The notes under the pieces were generated by a model. It worked only from the letters and a program-made list of their open reading frames with translations, was not told where the DNA came from and did not search any database. From an uncultured Methanobrevibacter sp. (GTDB lineage Archaea > Methanobacteriota > Methanobacteria > Methanobacteriales > Methanobacteriaceae), in contig NZ_CAMJUE010000001.1 of the NCBI RefSeq assembly GCF_946408925.1, forward strand, positions 1 to 64,000: a DNA stretch of 64,000 nucleotides, written 5' to 3'. Numbering within the stretch: the stretch's first letter is position 1; each line of letters opens with the position of its first letter. Made by a program: the position numbers and the translations under genes. Of this stretch, positions 42,690-53,596 are shown one piece after another.

Positions 42690-43781
42690 ATGGGAGAAGT
42701 TAAAAAGGAAGATATTTTAGAAATTTTGGCTAAATATGACAAAAGTGAAATCACAATAGCTACTCTTGGAAGTCACACTTCTTTACATATCCTTCAAGGT
42801 GCAAAAGAAGAAGGGTTTAGAACAGCTATTGTTTGTCAAAAAGGAAGAGAAGTTCCATATCAACGTTTTGGAGTTGCTGATGAGTATATTATCGTTGATG
42901 AATTTAAGGACATTGTCAATGAAGATGTTCAGCAAAAACTCAGAGATATGAATGCTATTGTTGTTCCTCATGGATCTTTTGTAGCATATGCCGGTCTTGA
43001 TAATGTAGAGGACAAGTTCAATGTCCCTATGTTTGGAAACAGAGATGTTTTAAGATGGGAAGCAGAAAGGGACAAAGAAAGAGCATTGCTTGTTGAAGGG
43101 GATGTGAGAATACCATTCAAATACAATAGCCCTGATGAAATTGACCGTCCGGTAATGGTTAAATTCCCTGGTGCAAGAGGAGGAAGAGGTTACTTTGTAG
43201 CATCATCAACCGAAGAATTCGATGCAAAAATTGATGCAATGAAAGCACGTGGATGGTTAGAAGACAGTGATGTTGAAGCTGCTCACATCGAAGAGTATGT
43301 TTCAGGCTGTAACTATTGTATTCATTATTTCTATTCAGCACTTGACGATACCGTTGAATTGCTGGGTATGGATACTCGATACGAATCAAGCATTGACGGA
43401 TTTGTAAGAATGCCTGCAAAAGACCAATTGGATATTGATTTAAGTCCTTCTTATGTTGTAACAGGTAACCACCCTGCGGTCATTCGTGAATCATTACTTC
43501 CACAGGTATTTGATATTGCAGACAAATTAACAGAAAGTGCTAAAAAATTGGTTGCTCCAGGATTAAACGGACCATTCTGTATGCAAACATTAGTAAATGA
43601 TAATCTTGAAGTAATCTGTTTTGAAATCAGTGCTAGAACTGATGGTGGAACTAACACATTTATGGATGGTTCTCCTTACTCATACTTGACCTATGGTAAA
43701 CCAATGAGTATGGGTAGAAGAATCGCTTTAGAAATAAAACGTGGTATAGAAAGAGATGAATTAGAAAAAATAATAACATAA
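42690..43781 (+). CDS. purP: Formate-phosphoribosylaminoimidazolecarboxamide ligase PurP
   Basis: [65 protein letters not shown]. Confidence 0.93.
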   Translation: MGEVKKEDILEILAKYDKSEITIATLGSHTSLHILQGAKEEGFRTAIVCQKGREVPYQRFGVADEYIIVDEFKDIVNEDVQQKLRDMNAIVVPHGSFVAYAGLDNVEDKFNVPMFGNRDVLRWEAERDKERALLVEGDVRIPFKYNSPDEIDRPVMVKFPGARGGRGYFVASSTEEFDAKIDAMKARGWLEDSDVEAAHIEEYVSGCNYCIHYFYSALDDTVELLGMDTRYESSIDGFVRMPAKDQLDIDLSPSYVVTGNHPAVIRESLLPQVFDIADKLTESAKKLVAPGLNGPFCMQTLVNDNLEVICFEISARTDGGTNTFMDGSPYSYLTYGKPMSMGRRIALEIKRGIERDELEKIIT

Positions 43782-43789
43782 AATTGTTA

Positions 43790-44203
43790 TTATTTTCTAT
43801 TTTTCTTTTTATTTTTATTTTTTCTAATTTTCTGTTTTTTCTCATATTCTGCTAATGCTTTCACACGATTTGCTTTTGTCCATGCACCAACAAGTCCGAC
43901 AAAAGCACCAACAACTAGAATTACCACGGTCACAGTTAATATTCCGGTTTCACTTACAAAGAATCCTGAAAAAGTTCCCATGTATCCTTGTAGGGTTAAT
44001 ACAACAATTGGAGTTGCACCAAGAGCTCCTAATATTGCTCCTTTTTTAATGCTGTCCTGCCCATATCCAATGTATAAAAGCCCAATGGCTGAAAATGGAT
44101 AAAGCCAATCATTAATCTGATATCCGAATAGTATGAATGCTGCAGCAATTGCCGCACCGAATACTAAAGCTTTAATGTTTATATCTGGTAAGAATTTCAT
44201 CAT
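43790..44203 (-). CDS. Small multi-pass membrane protein (DUF5518-like)
   Basis: Gly-rich TM segments; tandem with similar ORF 44222..44599; basic C-terminus. Confidence 0.55.
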   Translation of the reverse strand: MMKFLPDINIKALVFGAAIAAAFILFGYQINDWLYPFSAIGLLYIGYGQDSIKKGAILGALGATPIVVLTLQGYMGTFSGFFVSETGILTVTVVILVVGAFVGLVGAWTKANRVKALAEYEKKQKIRKNKNKKKNRK

Positions 44204-44221
44204 GTTATTTTACTCCAAATT

Positions 44222-44599
44222 TTAGTCTCTGGAAGCTAATGTTCCTCCAATAGCTCCTGTAATGCCCATCACAATTGCATAATAAATTAAATTTTCGATA
44301 ATTGCGATAATGCTTGCAAGTCCTGAAATGGTAAATCCGGTCAGTCCTCCGAAAATTCCAACAATACTTCCTCCGAAAGTTGCAATTATAATGAAAAATA
44401 TTGCAGAGATGATTGTTCCCAGTGCTCCTGCAACGGCAGCATTCCATAATCCTCCTAATGCTCCATCACGGGCAATATAACCGGTTATGAATCCAACAAT
44501 CAACAATCCAACAAATTCATATGGGGCGAAAAATGATTTTACAATTACAGCTAATATGAAACCTACAGTCACTGCACTCCACTTAGTCATAAAAATCAC
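44222..44599 (-). CDS. Small multi-pass membrane protein (DUF5518-like)
   Basis: FVGLLIVGFITGYIARDGALGGLWNAAVAGALGTII glycine-zipper TMs. Confidence 0.6.
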   Translation of the reverse strand: MIFMTKWSAVTVGFILAVIVKSFFAPYEFVGLLIVGFITGYIARDGALGGLWNAAVAGALGTIISAIFFIIIATFGGSIVGIFGGLTGFTISGLASIIAIIENLIYYAIVMGITGAIGGTLASRD

Positions 44600-44652
44600 C
44601 TTTTATAATATATTTAATGTTACTTAATAAAATTATTTATTATTTGATTTGA

Positions 44653-47265
44653 TTAATAGATGTCTTTTAGTTTGTCTTTGATTTGGTCGAGAATCGCCTG
44701 ATGCATTCTTTTTGTAAATTCTCCTTTGTCATTTTGATTTAAAACATCAAGGTAACCTTGAGAAACTAGATTAAATGCAAAAGGACTTGGAATAACTGTA
44801 TCTATTGTTTTTATTTCCATTTCTCCTGAATCGACCATGTTGATTATTTTTAAGGCATTTTTAATGTCCATATAATCTTCCATTGTCTCTCTGCGTGCTT
44901 CCTTTAGTATTGAGAAGTTGTTATCCATGTCCTGAACAAACTTAAGCAATATCTTTCCGCGGACCTGCTGTCTGCCGACGGATTTTGATTCGCCTTTATA
45001 TCTTCTAAGAGTCATCAATGATCTTCCGGCACAATGGCGAAATCTTGAAGCCAATGTTTCAGTTTTATTCAAGGAATTGCTGAGTATCCTTTCAAAATTC
45101 TCAGGTGTCAGCTGTCTAAATGATTCCAAACCTCCAATTGTGCCATCTGAACTCAAGTAAAAACCGTTGTCTGATATTGATATTGTGATGTTGGTGTTGT
45201 ATCTTTGAGCAACTACATAGGCAACTGCACGTGACAGTGCATCATTGACTTTACGGCCAAACAGGGAATGGAATATTACAAATTTCCTTCCGCCAAATCC
45301 TTTGTAATATTCAATGAGCAAACATCTGTTTGAAGGTATCTTTGCATATTTGTACTGTTCGACAAAATATTCATAAATGGAATTTGCCGCAAAATCATCA
45401 ACATACAGATAATCATAAATAAATTCCATAATCTCATCTTTGCTTCTTCTGTATTCAAAGCGGCTTTCCATGTGTGACCTGAACCTTTGAATGTCCATTG
45501 CAAGGTCGAAGGATAACGGCAGTTGCTGTGAAAACCATGATGGAATTGTTGGAGGTCCGCTTGCCGGTGTAACGTTGATAGTCATTCCTTTACCGTAATT
45601 GAATCTGAAGGTTCTTCCACCCAAAACGAATGTGTCTCCTTTTTTTAATCTTTCCATAAATGATTCTTCGATTTTACCGACAGTTTCACCGTCACATTTC
45701 ACTAGAACTCCTGATGAATCGGGGATTGTTCCAATATTTGTTGAATATAACATTCTTGCCAGTTTTCCACGTTTTCCGAATGTGTTTTCTTTGTAATCAA
45801 TCCATATTTTAGCATAAACATATCTTTCTTCAAGTTCGGGGTATTCTCCAGCCATATAACTCAAAACATCCTCATAATCGTCACGTGTGAGATTCTTATA
45901 GCAGTAACTCTTTTGTATCACATCATATGCATAGTCTATGTCCCAAGGGTTTTCAATGCTCATTCCGTAGATGTGCTGTGCCAGCACATCAAGACAATTT
46001 GTAGGTATTGTTATTTTATCAATTTTTCCTTCTTTCGCATTCTTAAGTAAAACGGAACATTCCACCAGATCATCACGGTCAGTTACTATTATCCTTCCCT
46101 TTGATTTTTCATGTAATCTGTGTCCGCTTCTTCCAATTCTCTGCAATGCTCTTGCAACAGATTTTGGAGAGTTTATCAATACCACAAGATCAATGTATCC
46201 GATATCTATGCCTAATTCAAGAGATGTTGATGAAATCACTGCCTTTAGTTTGCCTTCTTTCAGTTTGTTTTCAGTTTCCAGGCGAACTTCTTTTGATAAT
46301 GATGAGTGATGTGCCATGATGTTGGAATCGTTATAGTTCATTGGATACATTTTCTTTAAATTATAAACAAAACGTTCCGTTCCGCTACGTGTATTTGTAA
46401 ATATTAATGTGGTTTTGTTTTCCTGAATCAAATCGTCAAGCAGGTCGTACATCCCAAGGCGGGTGTCTTCTTCATCGGCCAGGACAATATCGCTTACAGG
46501 ACACATGACCTCCATGTCCAGTTCCTTTAGATAGTTGATGTTTACTATTTTACAGTTTCGCTCAACTCCATATTCATAACCCACTAAAAACCTGGCAACT
46601 TCATCTATTGGGCTAACCGTTGCAGACAGTCCGATTCTTGTAAATTGACCTATTAAATGTTGCAAACGTTCTAATGATAAGCTTAAATGCACGCCTCTTT
46701 TGTTTTCGGCTAGTGAGTGAATTTCATCAATGATGACATATTTGACATGGCTTAATTTTTCCCTGAACTTTGGAGCTACAAGCAAGATTGATAGTGTTTC
46801 CGGTGTTGTAATCAGTATATGGGGAGGTTTTTTAAGCATTTTTTGTCTTTGGTATTGTGAAGTGTCTCCCGTTCGCACCGCTTTTCTTATTCCCAGTTTT
46901 TTTCCTGCTATTTTTTCAATGCCCTCTAATGGTTCATCAAGATTCTTTTCAATATCGTTGTCCAGAGCTTTTAGGGGGGATATGTATATGCAATAAACTT
47001 TATCCTCCAGCAGATCTTTTTCAGCAAGTGTTGTCAATTCGCTGATGACTGATAGGAATGCTGTTAAGGTTTTACCGGAACCGGTTGGTGATGAAATTAG
47101 TATGTTGTTGTTTTTGTGGATATCTATTATTGATTTTTTCTGTGCGGGGGTAAAATCCTCAAATTGTGAGTCAAACCATTTTCTAACCCATGGGTGGAGA
47201 GTTTTATATATCTGTTTTTTAGTGTATTCTTTGGTTTGCTCTTCAATCATAATATTTTTCCTCAC
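44653..47265 (-). CDS. Lhr-like superfamily 2 ATP-dependent helicase
   Basis: [62 protein letters not shown]. Confidence 0.92.
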   Translation of the reverse strand: MRKNIMIEEQTKEYTKKQIYKTLHPWVRKWFDSQFEDFTPAQKKSIIDIHKNNNILISSPTGSGKTLTAFLSVISELTTLAEKDLLEDKVYCIYISPLKALDNDIEKNLDEPLEGIEKIAGKKLGIRKAVRTGDTSQYQRQKMLKKPPHILITTPETLSILLVAPKFREKLSHVKYVIIDEIHSLAENKRGVHLSLSLERLQHLIGQFTRIGLSATVSPIDEVARFLVGYEYGVERNCKIVNINYLKELDMEVMCPVSDIVLADEEDTRLGMYDLLDDLIQENKTTLIFTNTRSGTERFVYNLKKMYPMNYNDSNIMAHHSSLSKEVRLETENKLKEGKLKAVISSTSLELGIDIGYIDLVVLINSPKSVARALQRIGRSGHRLHEKSKGRIIVTDRDDLVECSVLLKNAKEGKIDKITIPTNCLDVLAQHIYGMSIENPWDIDYAYDVIQKSYCYKNLTRDDYEDVLSYMAGEYPELEERYVYAKIWIDYKENTFGKRGKLARMLYSTNIGTIPDSSGVLVKCDGETVGKIEESFMERLKKGDTFVLGGRTFRFNYGKGMTINVTPASGPPTIPSWFSQQLPLSFDLAMDIQRFRSHMESRFEYRRSKDEIMEFIYDYLYVDDFAANSIYEYFVEQYKYAKIPSNRCLLIEYYKGFGGRKFVIFHSLFGRKVNDALSRAVAYVVAQRYNTNITISISDNGFYLSSDGTIGGLESFRQLTPENFERILSNSLNKTETLASRFRHCAGRSLMTLRRYKGESKSVGRQQVRGKILLKFVQDMDNNFSILKEARRETMEDYMDIKNALKIINMVDSGEMEIKTIDTVIPSPFAFNLVSQGYLDVLNQNDKGEFTKRMHQAILDQIKDKLKDIY

Positions 47266-47467
47266 ATAATTTTTAGGATTAGTTAATTTTTAATCTTTAT
47301 GATATTTTAATATATTTTTTATCAATTTGTAAATTTTTGCATGCCTAAATTTGTTAAAGATTTCAATAATGTATACTATTTTTTACTTTAATTTGAATCA
47401 TGTTCTGATATTGGAAGGATTTTTAAATAAAAATTATTAAATAGTTCAATTGTAATATATTTATACA

Positions 47468-47482
47468 TAGGCATTATGCCTA
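47468..47482. promoter_or_regulatory. Palindromic site TAGGCATTATGCCTA between TATA-like element and RBS of SDR gene
   Basis: 7-bp inverted repeat arms with 1-nt centre, just downstream of AATATATTTATAC and abutting AAGGTGG. Confidence 0.4.
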
Positions 47483-47495
47483 AGGTGGTAATAAA

Positions 47496-48266
47496 ATGAA
47501 TGATTTATTTAATTTATCCGGACAAGTGGCACTAGTAAGCGGAGCATCCTCAGGAATTGGGGTAGACATGGCAAAAGCATACGCAAGATATGGTGCAAAC
47601 ATAGTAGTTACTGGAAGAAGAAAAGAAAGATTAGACCAAGTAGCAGAAGAAATCAAAGAACTCGGAGTTGACTGCATTGGTGTAGTTTGTGATGTAACTG
47701 ACACCGAAAGTGTTGAAAATTGTGTAAAAGAAGTCATGGACCACTTTGGAAGAATAGACATTCTCCACAACAACGCGGGATATGGTGCAACAAAAGAAGC
47801 AGAATTGTTAACCGATGATGAATGGAACAAAACTGTGGATGTGGACCTTACTGGTACATTCAAAATGTCAAGAGCTGTAGCACGTGAAGCAATGATTCCA
47901 CAAAAATATGGAAGAATCATCAACACAGCATCCATGTTTGGTTTAGTTGGAACCATGGCAACACCTACCTCCCCATATGCAGCAGCAAAAGGTGGAGTAG
48001 TAAACCTCACAAGACAATTAGCAGCAGAATGGGCTAAATACAACATTACAGTAAACGCAATCTGTCCTGGTACTTTCCCAACAGAACTCACCCGTTCAAC
48101 CATTGACAACGATGAGTACAAAGCATACACTAAAACCGTTGTACCTGTTGGAAGATCTGGTGTCGATGGAGAATTGGATTCTACAGTTGTATACTTAGCA
48201 TCCCCTAAATCCAGTTATGTAACTGGTCAAGCAATTGCTGTTGATGGTGGATACACCTGTATCTAA
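47496..48266 (+). CDS. SDR-family oxidoreductase
   Basis: VALVSGASSGIGVDMAKAYARYGA; NNAG; SPYAAAKGG; YVTGQAIAVDGGYTCI. Confidence 0.93.
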   Translation: MNDLFNLSGQVALVSGASSGIGVDMAKAYARYGANIVVTGRRKERLDQVAEEIKELGVDCIGVVCDVTDTESVENCVKEVMDHFGRIDILHNNAGYGATKEAELLTDDEWNKTVDVDLTGTFKMSRAVAREAMIPQKYGRIINTASMFGLVGTMATPTSPYAAAKGGVVNLTRQLAAEWAKYNITVNAICPGTFPTELTRSTIDNDEYKAYTKTVVPVGRSGVDGELDSTVVYLASPKSSYVTGQAIAVDGGYTCI

Positions 48267-48267
48267 A

Positions 48268-48310
48268 TTGAAAATTCTAATTTTCAATTTTATTTTTCTT
48301 TTTTTTTGTT
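48268..48310 (+). terminator. Intrinsic-like terminator
   Basis: TTGAAAATT-CT-AATTTTCAA stem followed by T-rich run right after the SDR stop codon. Confidence 0.6.
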
Positions 48311-48403
48311 CAGATATTAATCAAAAACAATTTTCAGATATTCTTTTTTTTTAAATTAGGATTGATTCAAAAATTTATATATTCTTAAAACCTATTTATT
48401 ATC

Positions 48404-49252
48404 ATGTCAAATTTAGATTTTAATGATGCTATTAACAATTTATCAAATGATGATGTTAAAGTTAGAAAAGAAGCAATAGAATCATTGGTCGGCATTACTG
48501 ATGAACAAGCAATTGAACCGTTAATAAAAGCAACCACTGATGACAATGCTCAAGTCAGATTTAAAGCAGCTGAAATTTTAGGCAGCATGGGTGACATGGC
48601 TGTTGGTAAACTGATTGAAAAGTTTGAAAATGCAGAAGGAAAAGACAAACGTTTTCTTGCATTTGCTCTTAAAGAAACTGAAGACAAAAGAGTCATCCCA
48701 TATTTTGTTGATGCAACTGGTGATGAAGATTTTGGTGTTAGAAAAGTTGCAGTACGTGCACTGGGTGAACTTCAAGCAACAGATGAATTGGATTCAATTG
48801 CAAAATGTCTTGAAGATGAGGATTGGGGTGTCAAACTGGCAGCTATTCAGGCATTGGGAGATCTTGCAACTGATGAATCCATTAAATTAATTAAAGATGC
48901 AAGAAAAGCTGAAGATGATAAGGACTTTAAAAAATCATGCAATAAAGCTATCAAAAAAGCACAAAAAAGACAAAAAGCAATGGCATCTGGAAAAGCTGTT
49001 GTAAAAGTTATTCCAATGAGTACAATCAAGGAAATGGAAAAAACAAATGTTCAAAAAGCTATTAAAGAATATGAACGATATGTTGAAGCAAAACAAACTA
49101 AAGATGCTCCATATAAAAGATTATGTGTTTTATACAGAAAAACTAATGACTATGACAATGAAGTTAGGGTTATAAATGCTGCAATCGAAGTCTTTGCAGA
49201 CAATGATAAAAAACGCGCATACTTTGAAAAAAGATTGGCAAAACTGAAATAA
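48404..49252 (+). CDS. HEAT-repeat (PBS lyase-like) protein
   Basis: Repeated DxxVRxxAxExLGxxxDxxAVxxLI units. Confidence 0.85.
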   Translation: MSNLDFNDAINNLSNDDVKVRKEAIESLVGITDEQAIEPLIKATTDDNAQVRFKAAEILGSMGDMAVGKLIEKFENAEGKDKRFLAFALKETEDKRVIPYFVDATGDEDFGVRKVAVRALGELQATDELDSIAKCLEDEDWGVKLAAIQALGDLATDESIKLIKDARKAEDDKDFKKSCNKAIKKAQKRQKAMASGKAVVKVIPMSTIKEMEKTNVQKAIKEYERYVEAKQTKDAPYKRLCVLYRKTNDYDNEVRVINAAIEVFADNDKKRAYFEKRLAKLK

Positions 49253-50080
49253 TTATTTTTGAATGACTTCATAGAGATCTTCCCTTTTATTTTTTAAAAC
49301 AGGAAGTTCCTCTCTAACTTTTTTTATTTCATCCAAATCAATTTCGCAAATAATCAACTCTTCTTTTTCACTAGATTGCAGGATAACTTCTCCCCAGGGA
49401 TTAGTTACGATGGAATGACCATAACTATGATATGATGCACTTTCATTTAGTGCAGGTGCAACGCCAATGCAGAAAACCTGGTTGTCAAGGGCTCTTGAAC
49501 GAAACAGGAGTTCCCAATGAGCGGGACCTGTTGTCATATTAAATGCTCCTGGATAAATTAAAATTAATGCTCCGTTTTCAACCATTATTCTTGCTAATTC
49601 CACAAAACGAACATCGTAACATATGCCTATTCCAATCTTTCCAAATTCCGTTTCAGCAAGGGTAAATTCATCTCCGGAGGTTAACACATCGGATTCTTTA
49701 AATGTGATTTTGTCTTTAACATCAATATCAAAAAGATGCATTTTCCTATGTTTTGCCAGTATTTTTCCTTGCCGGTCAAATAGATAACTGGTATTGTATA
49801 GTTTATCGTCTTTTCTTTCAGGAATGGAACCTGCCAGAATATGGACATTATACTCTTTTGATAGTTTGGAAATCTTATTTAAAGTGTAGCTATTTTGTTC
49901 CTCTTCTCCATATTCAATAAATTTATCATTAGAATAAGGACAGTTGAACATCTCAGGCAATATTATGAAATCAACATTTTTACTTGCACTTTCACATATC
50001 ATTGTGCTGGCTTTTTTAAGATTTGCCTTTTTATCATCTATTACATTCATTTGGCAAAGAGCAAGTTTAATTTTAGTCAT
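49253..50080 (-). CDS. Carbon-nitrogen hydrolase (nitrilase/omega-amidase-like)
   Basis: FIILPEMFNCPYSN, KHRKMHLFDID, GIGICYDVRFVELAR catalytic Glu-Lys-Cys motifs. Confidence 0.93.
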   Translation of the reverse strand: MTKIKLALCQMNVIDDKKANLKKASTMICESASKNVDFIILPEMFNCPYSNDKFIEYGEEEQNSYTLNKISKLSKEYNVHILAGSIPERKDDKLYNTSYLFDRQGKILAKHRKMHLFDIDVKDKITFKESDVLTSGDEFTLAETEFGKIGIGICYDVRFVELARIMVENGALILIYPGAFNMTTGPAHWELLFRSRALDNQVFCIGVAPALNESASYHSYGHSIVTNPWGEVILQSSEKEELIICEIDLDEIKKVREELPVLKNKREDLYEVIQK

Positions 50081-50104
50081 TTTAACACATTAAAAATAGA
50101 AAAA

Positions 50105-50126
50105 AAGTATGAATGAAATCATACTT
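50105..50126 (-). terminator. Terminator-like hairpin for zinc-ribbon gene
   Basis: AAGTATGA / TCATACTT stem; followed on the minus strand by a T-run (A-run 50090-50106 on plus). Confidence 0.45.
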
Positions 50127-50829
50127 ATGCGATATCTGCTGAATTTATGGTATTTTCAATAGCTTCAGAATTAATGGAATTTTCAGAAGTTCCAGTTATT
50201 TTAAAGACATATAATTGTCCATCACTAAACATTGAAACATATCTTGTATAATCTCCATTAGCATTTCCAAAAATCATGTTTGAAGCGTTTCTGCCATCTA
50301 AAGTTATTGTTTCGACAAGTTCAACATAATCGCCAGTTGTTTGAGCATAATCAATTCTTTGTTGAGTTATATCTTTTAATGATTTGGCATCACTAGTAAT
50401 GTTATAATACTCTATTGTTGTATTTTCTTCATTCTGGAAAAATATAGCTCCAGGATGTTGTTCATCAGTTCCATTCACTTGTTTCCAACTGCTTGGATAT
50501 TTGAATGAAAAATTGTTTGCTTTAAACTCATGTAACTCATTTGATTGAATTACGGGATTTGAGTTGTAGCTATTATTTGATCCTGTAAGTAGTATTCCGC
50601 AAATAACAATAAAAGTTATAGCTAATATTATTCCAATAAGTAATTTCTTTTCTTTCAGGATACTAATTGTATCTTTGTCATTGGAAGTTTTTTTAACTTC
50701 AGGCTCTTTTTTAAAGATATCCTCTTTTTTAGGAGCCGCAACTTTTGCTTTTGGGAATTTATAACCACAATTTCCACAAATAGGAGCACCATCATAACTA
50801 GGATTTCCACATTCAGGACATTTTTTCAC
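50125..50829 (-). CDS. Zinc-ribbon plus single-TM protein with PsbP-like extracellular domain
   Basis: MKKCPECGNPSYDGAPICGNCGYKF; TM IGIILAITFIVICGILLTG; FSFKYPSSWKQVNG. Confidence 0.7.
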   Translation of the reverse strand: MKKCPECGNPSYDGAPICGNCGYKFPKAKVAAPKKEDIFKKEPEVKKTSNDKDTISILKEKKLLIGIILAITFIVICGILLTGSNNSYNSNPVIQSNELHEFKANNFSFKYPSSWKQVNGTDEQHPGAIFFQNEENTTIEYYNITSDAKSLKDITQQRIDYAQTTGDYVELVETITLDGRNASNMIFGNANGDYTRYVSMFSDGQLYVFKITGTSENSINSEAIENTINSADIA

Positions 50830-50898
50830 AGCTTAACCTCCATTAAATTTTACATTTAATTTTTATAATATAAAAATATATTTAATTAATGTGATAGT

Positions 50899-51378
50899 AT
50901 GGCAGATGATGAAATTATTAATCTTGATGATATAAATTATGCAGTTTATAAAATTGGTGAATGGAAAAACCATTATGAAATCAATCAAATCGGTTTGTCT
51001 CATGAAATTCCAGTTACAAAAAATACAATAACTCATATTAAATTTTCAATGGATGAAATTAGGGCTTCTCAATTTGATTTATCCGATAAAACAGTTAACG
51101 GATTTGTTGCAATTGCGATGCAGTTGAATCCAAATGTTCAGAAAATGGAACTTGATGATATTGTTGAACTGGAGCAACAGGAATATCAAAACATTCTGGA
51201 TGAATTGGAGAATCTTGAAGTTTTAGATGATGATGGAACTATTCCTCTTGAAACCGATGAATATCTAATTTATAAATTGGAAAAGGATTGTCATGTGACA
51301 ACTTCAATTCCGGCAAATGAATTTACAAAAAAATTCTACCAAGATGAATTAAAAAGAATTGAAGATGCTTTAGATTAA
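50899..51378 (+). CDS. Conserved hypothetical protein
   Basis: 159-aa acidic ORF with good codon continuity; convergent with nucS, ends overlapping by 4 bp. Confidence 0.6.
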   Translation: MADDEIINLDDINYAVYKIGEWKNHYEINQIGLSHEIPVTKNTITHIKFSMDEIRASQFDLSDKTVNGFVAIAMQLNPNVQKMELDDIVELEQQEYQNILDELENLEVLDDDGTIPLETDEYLIYKLEKDCHVTTSIPANEFTKKFYQDELKRIEDALD

Positions 51379-52160
51379 AAGAAATCTAAAGTTACTTTTT
51401 TATCTCTTTTTAACTCACGAGGAGGTTTAACGGATACAAACTCAATGCCTTCCTCTTCAATCATTTCCAGTGCATCATCCATAATTGACGGTGCAACAAG
51501 AAGACCTCTTATTTTTTTCTTTTCAGCTTCAACTTCTCTTAAGTAATCGTTTTCTGTGTTTTCTAAATCTTGAATGTAACGCATTAATTGTTTTACGGCA
51601 TTTACTCCAGCTTTTCTAGCTTTCAATTCCAATATCATTAAATTATTATCGGTGTCTTTTCCTAAAATGTCAATAAATCCATGTTCAACACTGTACTCTC
51701 GTGCAGTGGGGGTAAATCCTTCTTCAATGATGTGGGGCTTTTCCATAATCATATCTCCCATATCTTTTTCATAACCTGCCTGTTCAAGCTCTTCAAAATC
51801 TTCGATATTGGCATAGGTGATGAACTGGATTTGTTTAATTTCAACAGTCAATAACTCTTTAGGAGTTCTTCTGTGACTTTCTAAAAATAATGTGTCGTTT
51901 TTAATATATTGTCTTGTTCTTGATTTTGGAGGTTGCCAATTTACCGGTTCTACCTTTTTGTCCTGATGAATTAAAAATGCTCCATCAGGTTTAATCATGA
52001 TTATACGTTCTCCCCAATCAAGTTCACTTAACGCTCTACCTTCATAGTTTACTTTACAGCATGCAAATATAGTTATTGTGGCTCTTTTTCTAAGAGCCTC
52101 TTCGATTAAATCATATGCCTCGTGGCAATTCGGTTTTTCTAAAATTTTATATTTCATCAC
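51375..52160 (-). CDS. nucS: Endonuclease NucS/EndoMS
   Basis: [55 protein letters not shown] nuclease motif. Confidence 0.92.
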   Translation of the reverse strand: MMKYKILEKPNCHEAYDLIEEALRKRATITIFACCKVNYEGRALSELDWGERIIMIKPDGAFLIHQDKKVEPVNWQPPKSRTRQYIKNDTLFLESHRRTPKELLTVEIKQIQFITYANIEDFEELEQAGYEKDMGDMIMEKPHIIEEGFTPTAREYSVEHGFIDILGKDTDNNLMILELKARKAGVNAVKQLMRYIQDLENTENDYLREVEAEKKKIRGLLVAPSIMDDALEMIEEEGIEFVSVKPPRELKRDKKVTLDFF

Positions 52161-52278
52161 AATAACATTGTTTAGATTAATTTAAATAATTTGTTTTTGA
52201 TATCAATAAATAAGATTCAATGGGGGAATTTAAATTTACGATGATGAATATTTTGAAAATAAAAACGAAAATTATCAA

Positions 52279-53223
52279 TTGGATTCATTTGAATTTGAAA
52301 ATGGTGAAGTTTTAAGAGATGTAAATGTCGAATACATGACTTTTGGAACTCCGATTTATGATGAAGACGGTTCAATAACTAATGCAATCATTTATTGTTC
52401 AGGTTCTCTAGGTAATTATTCCGGAGTGAAAAAATTGGCGCCTTTGGTGGGTAAAGGTGATGTTTTTGATGAGAATAAATACTTTTTCATATCTCTAACT
52501 GCATTAGGATCTCCAAATTCATGTTCTCCTTCAACAACCGGTTTAAAAAATAAATTCCCTAAATATTCAATTTTGGATGTTGTTAATTTTCAAAAAAAAT
52601 TTTTAAAAGAAAAATTCCGCATTGACCATGTCTTGGGCATAATCGGTAATTCAATGGGCGGTTTTGTTGCTTTAACTGCAGCTATTTATTATCCGGATTA
52701 TGCAGATTTCATAATGCCTGGTGTAAGTAGTTATAAAGTGGCGGGACATGATTATATCCTTTCCAAATTTGTTGATGAAATCATAACTTCCGATCCGGAT
52801 TATGCAAAAGGTGAAATGACATATTCATTAATCAGAACTTTAAGATTGGCAAATCTGGCTGAATTTAATTTTGGACTTTCTAAAGAAGCTTTAAGAAAAA
52901 TGTCTAATGAAGAGTTGTCAGCTGAATTGGAAAACTTCGGAAATGAAATGTTGGAAATTGATATTTATGATTTAAAATATTGCAATAAATCCTGTATGAA
53001 TTTCAATGTTGAAAATGAGCTGGACAAAATCAAATCAAAGGTTTTAATCATTTCATGTAAACAGGATCCTCATTTTCCACCGGAACTTGATGGCATTCCG
53101 ATGTGTGAGATGATTGATGATGCTCAAATAATCATAATGGATTCGCAATTGGGGCATTTATGTTTCAATGAGCTTGAAAGCATTTCTGATGATTTGAACG
53201 AATTCATGGATAATTTCAGGTGA
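52279..53223 (+). CDS. Alpha/beta hydrolase, homoserine O-acetyltransferase (MetX)-like
   Basis: LGIIGNSMGGFVALTAAIYYPDY nucleophile elbow; VLIISCKQDPHFPPE Asp; QLGHLCF His. N-terminus uncertain (TTG start in the track). Confidence 0.78.
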   Translation: MDSFEFENGEVLRDVNVEYMTFGTPIYDEDGSITNAIIYCSGSLGNYSGVKKLAPLVGKGDVFDENKYFFISLTALGSPNSCSPSTTGLKNKFPKYSILDVVNFQKKFLKEKFRIDHVLGIIGNSMGGFVALTAAIYYPDYADFIMPGVSSYKVAGHDYILSKFVDEIITSDPDYAKGEMTYSLIRTLRLANLAEFNFGLSKEALRKMSNEELSAELENFGNEMLEIDIYDLKYCNKSCMNFNVENELDKIKSKVLIISCKQDPHFPPELDGIPMCEMIDDAQIIIMDSQLGHLCFNELESISDDLNEFMDNFR

Positions 53224-53227
53224 TTTG

Positions 53228-53500
53228 ATGATTGTAAAAATTACCAATTATGGGCAGGGTGATGAAAATTTTGTCGAATATCTTGTCTCTGACCTATCAC
53301 GGGAGCAAATAGCATTTTTAAATGAAAATCTGGTTGAAAAAACGGAAATTATAGAAAATAATCTTTTAATAACCATGTATTTTGCAGATGAATTATATCC
53401 ATTTCAAAGTGAGGTTGCAAAATTTCGACTGGATGATTTCATTTCAAGAGAGGAAATTGAAATGAATGTATTTTTATCGAGTTTTTTAGATGATATGTAA
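53228..53500 (+). CDS. Hypothetical protein
   Basis: 90-aa ORF following closely after the hydrolase; ATG at 53228. Confidence 0.55.
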   Translation: MIVKITNYGQGDENFVEYLVSDLSREQIAFLNENLVEKTEIIENNLLITMYFADELYPFQSEVAKFRLDDFISREEIEMNVFLSSFLDDM

Positions 53501-53596
53501 AATTTAGTTTTCTTTTTTGAAGTATTGTTTAATTTATTGGAAATTTTTATATATCTTGGTTGAGTTAATATTAATTATATAAGATTATCATAAGGG

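Noticed and set aside
44205-44447. 80-aa ORF MECCRCRSTGNNHLCNIF...
   Set aside because: Alternate reading frame of the DUF5518-like membrane gene 44222..44599; Cys/Tyr/Arg-rich frame artefact.
47480-48130. 216-aa minus-strand ORF opposite the SDR gene
   Set aside because: Antisense shadow of a clear SDR-family gene.
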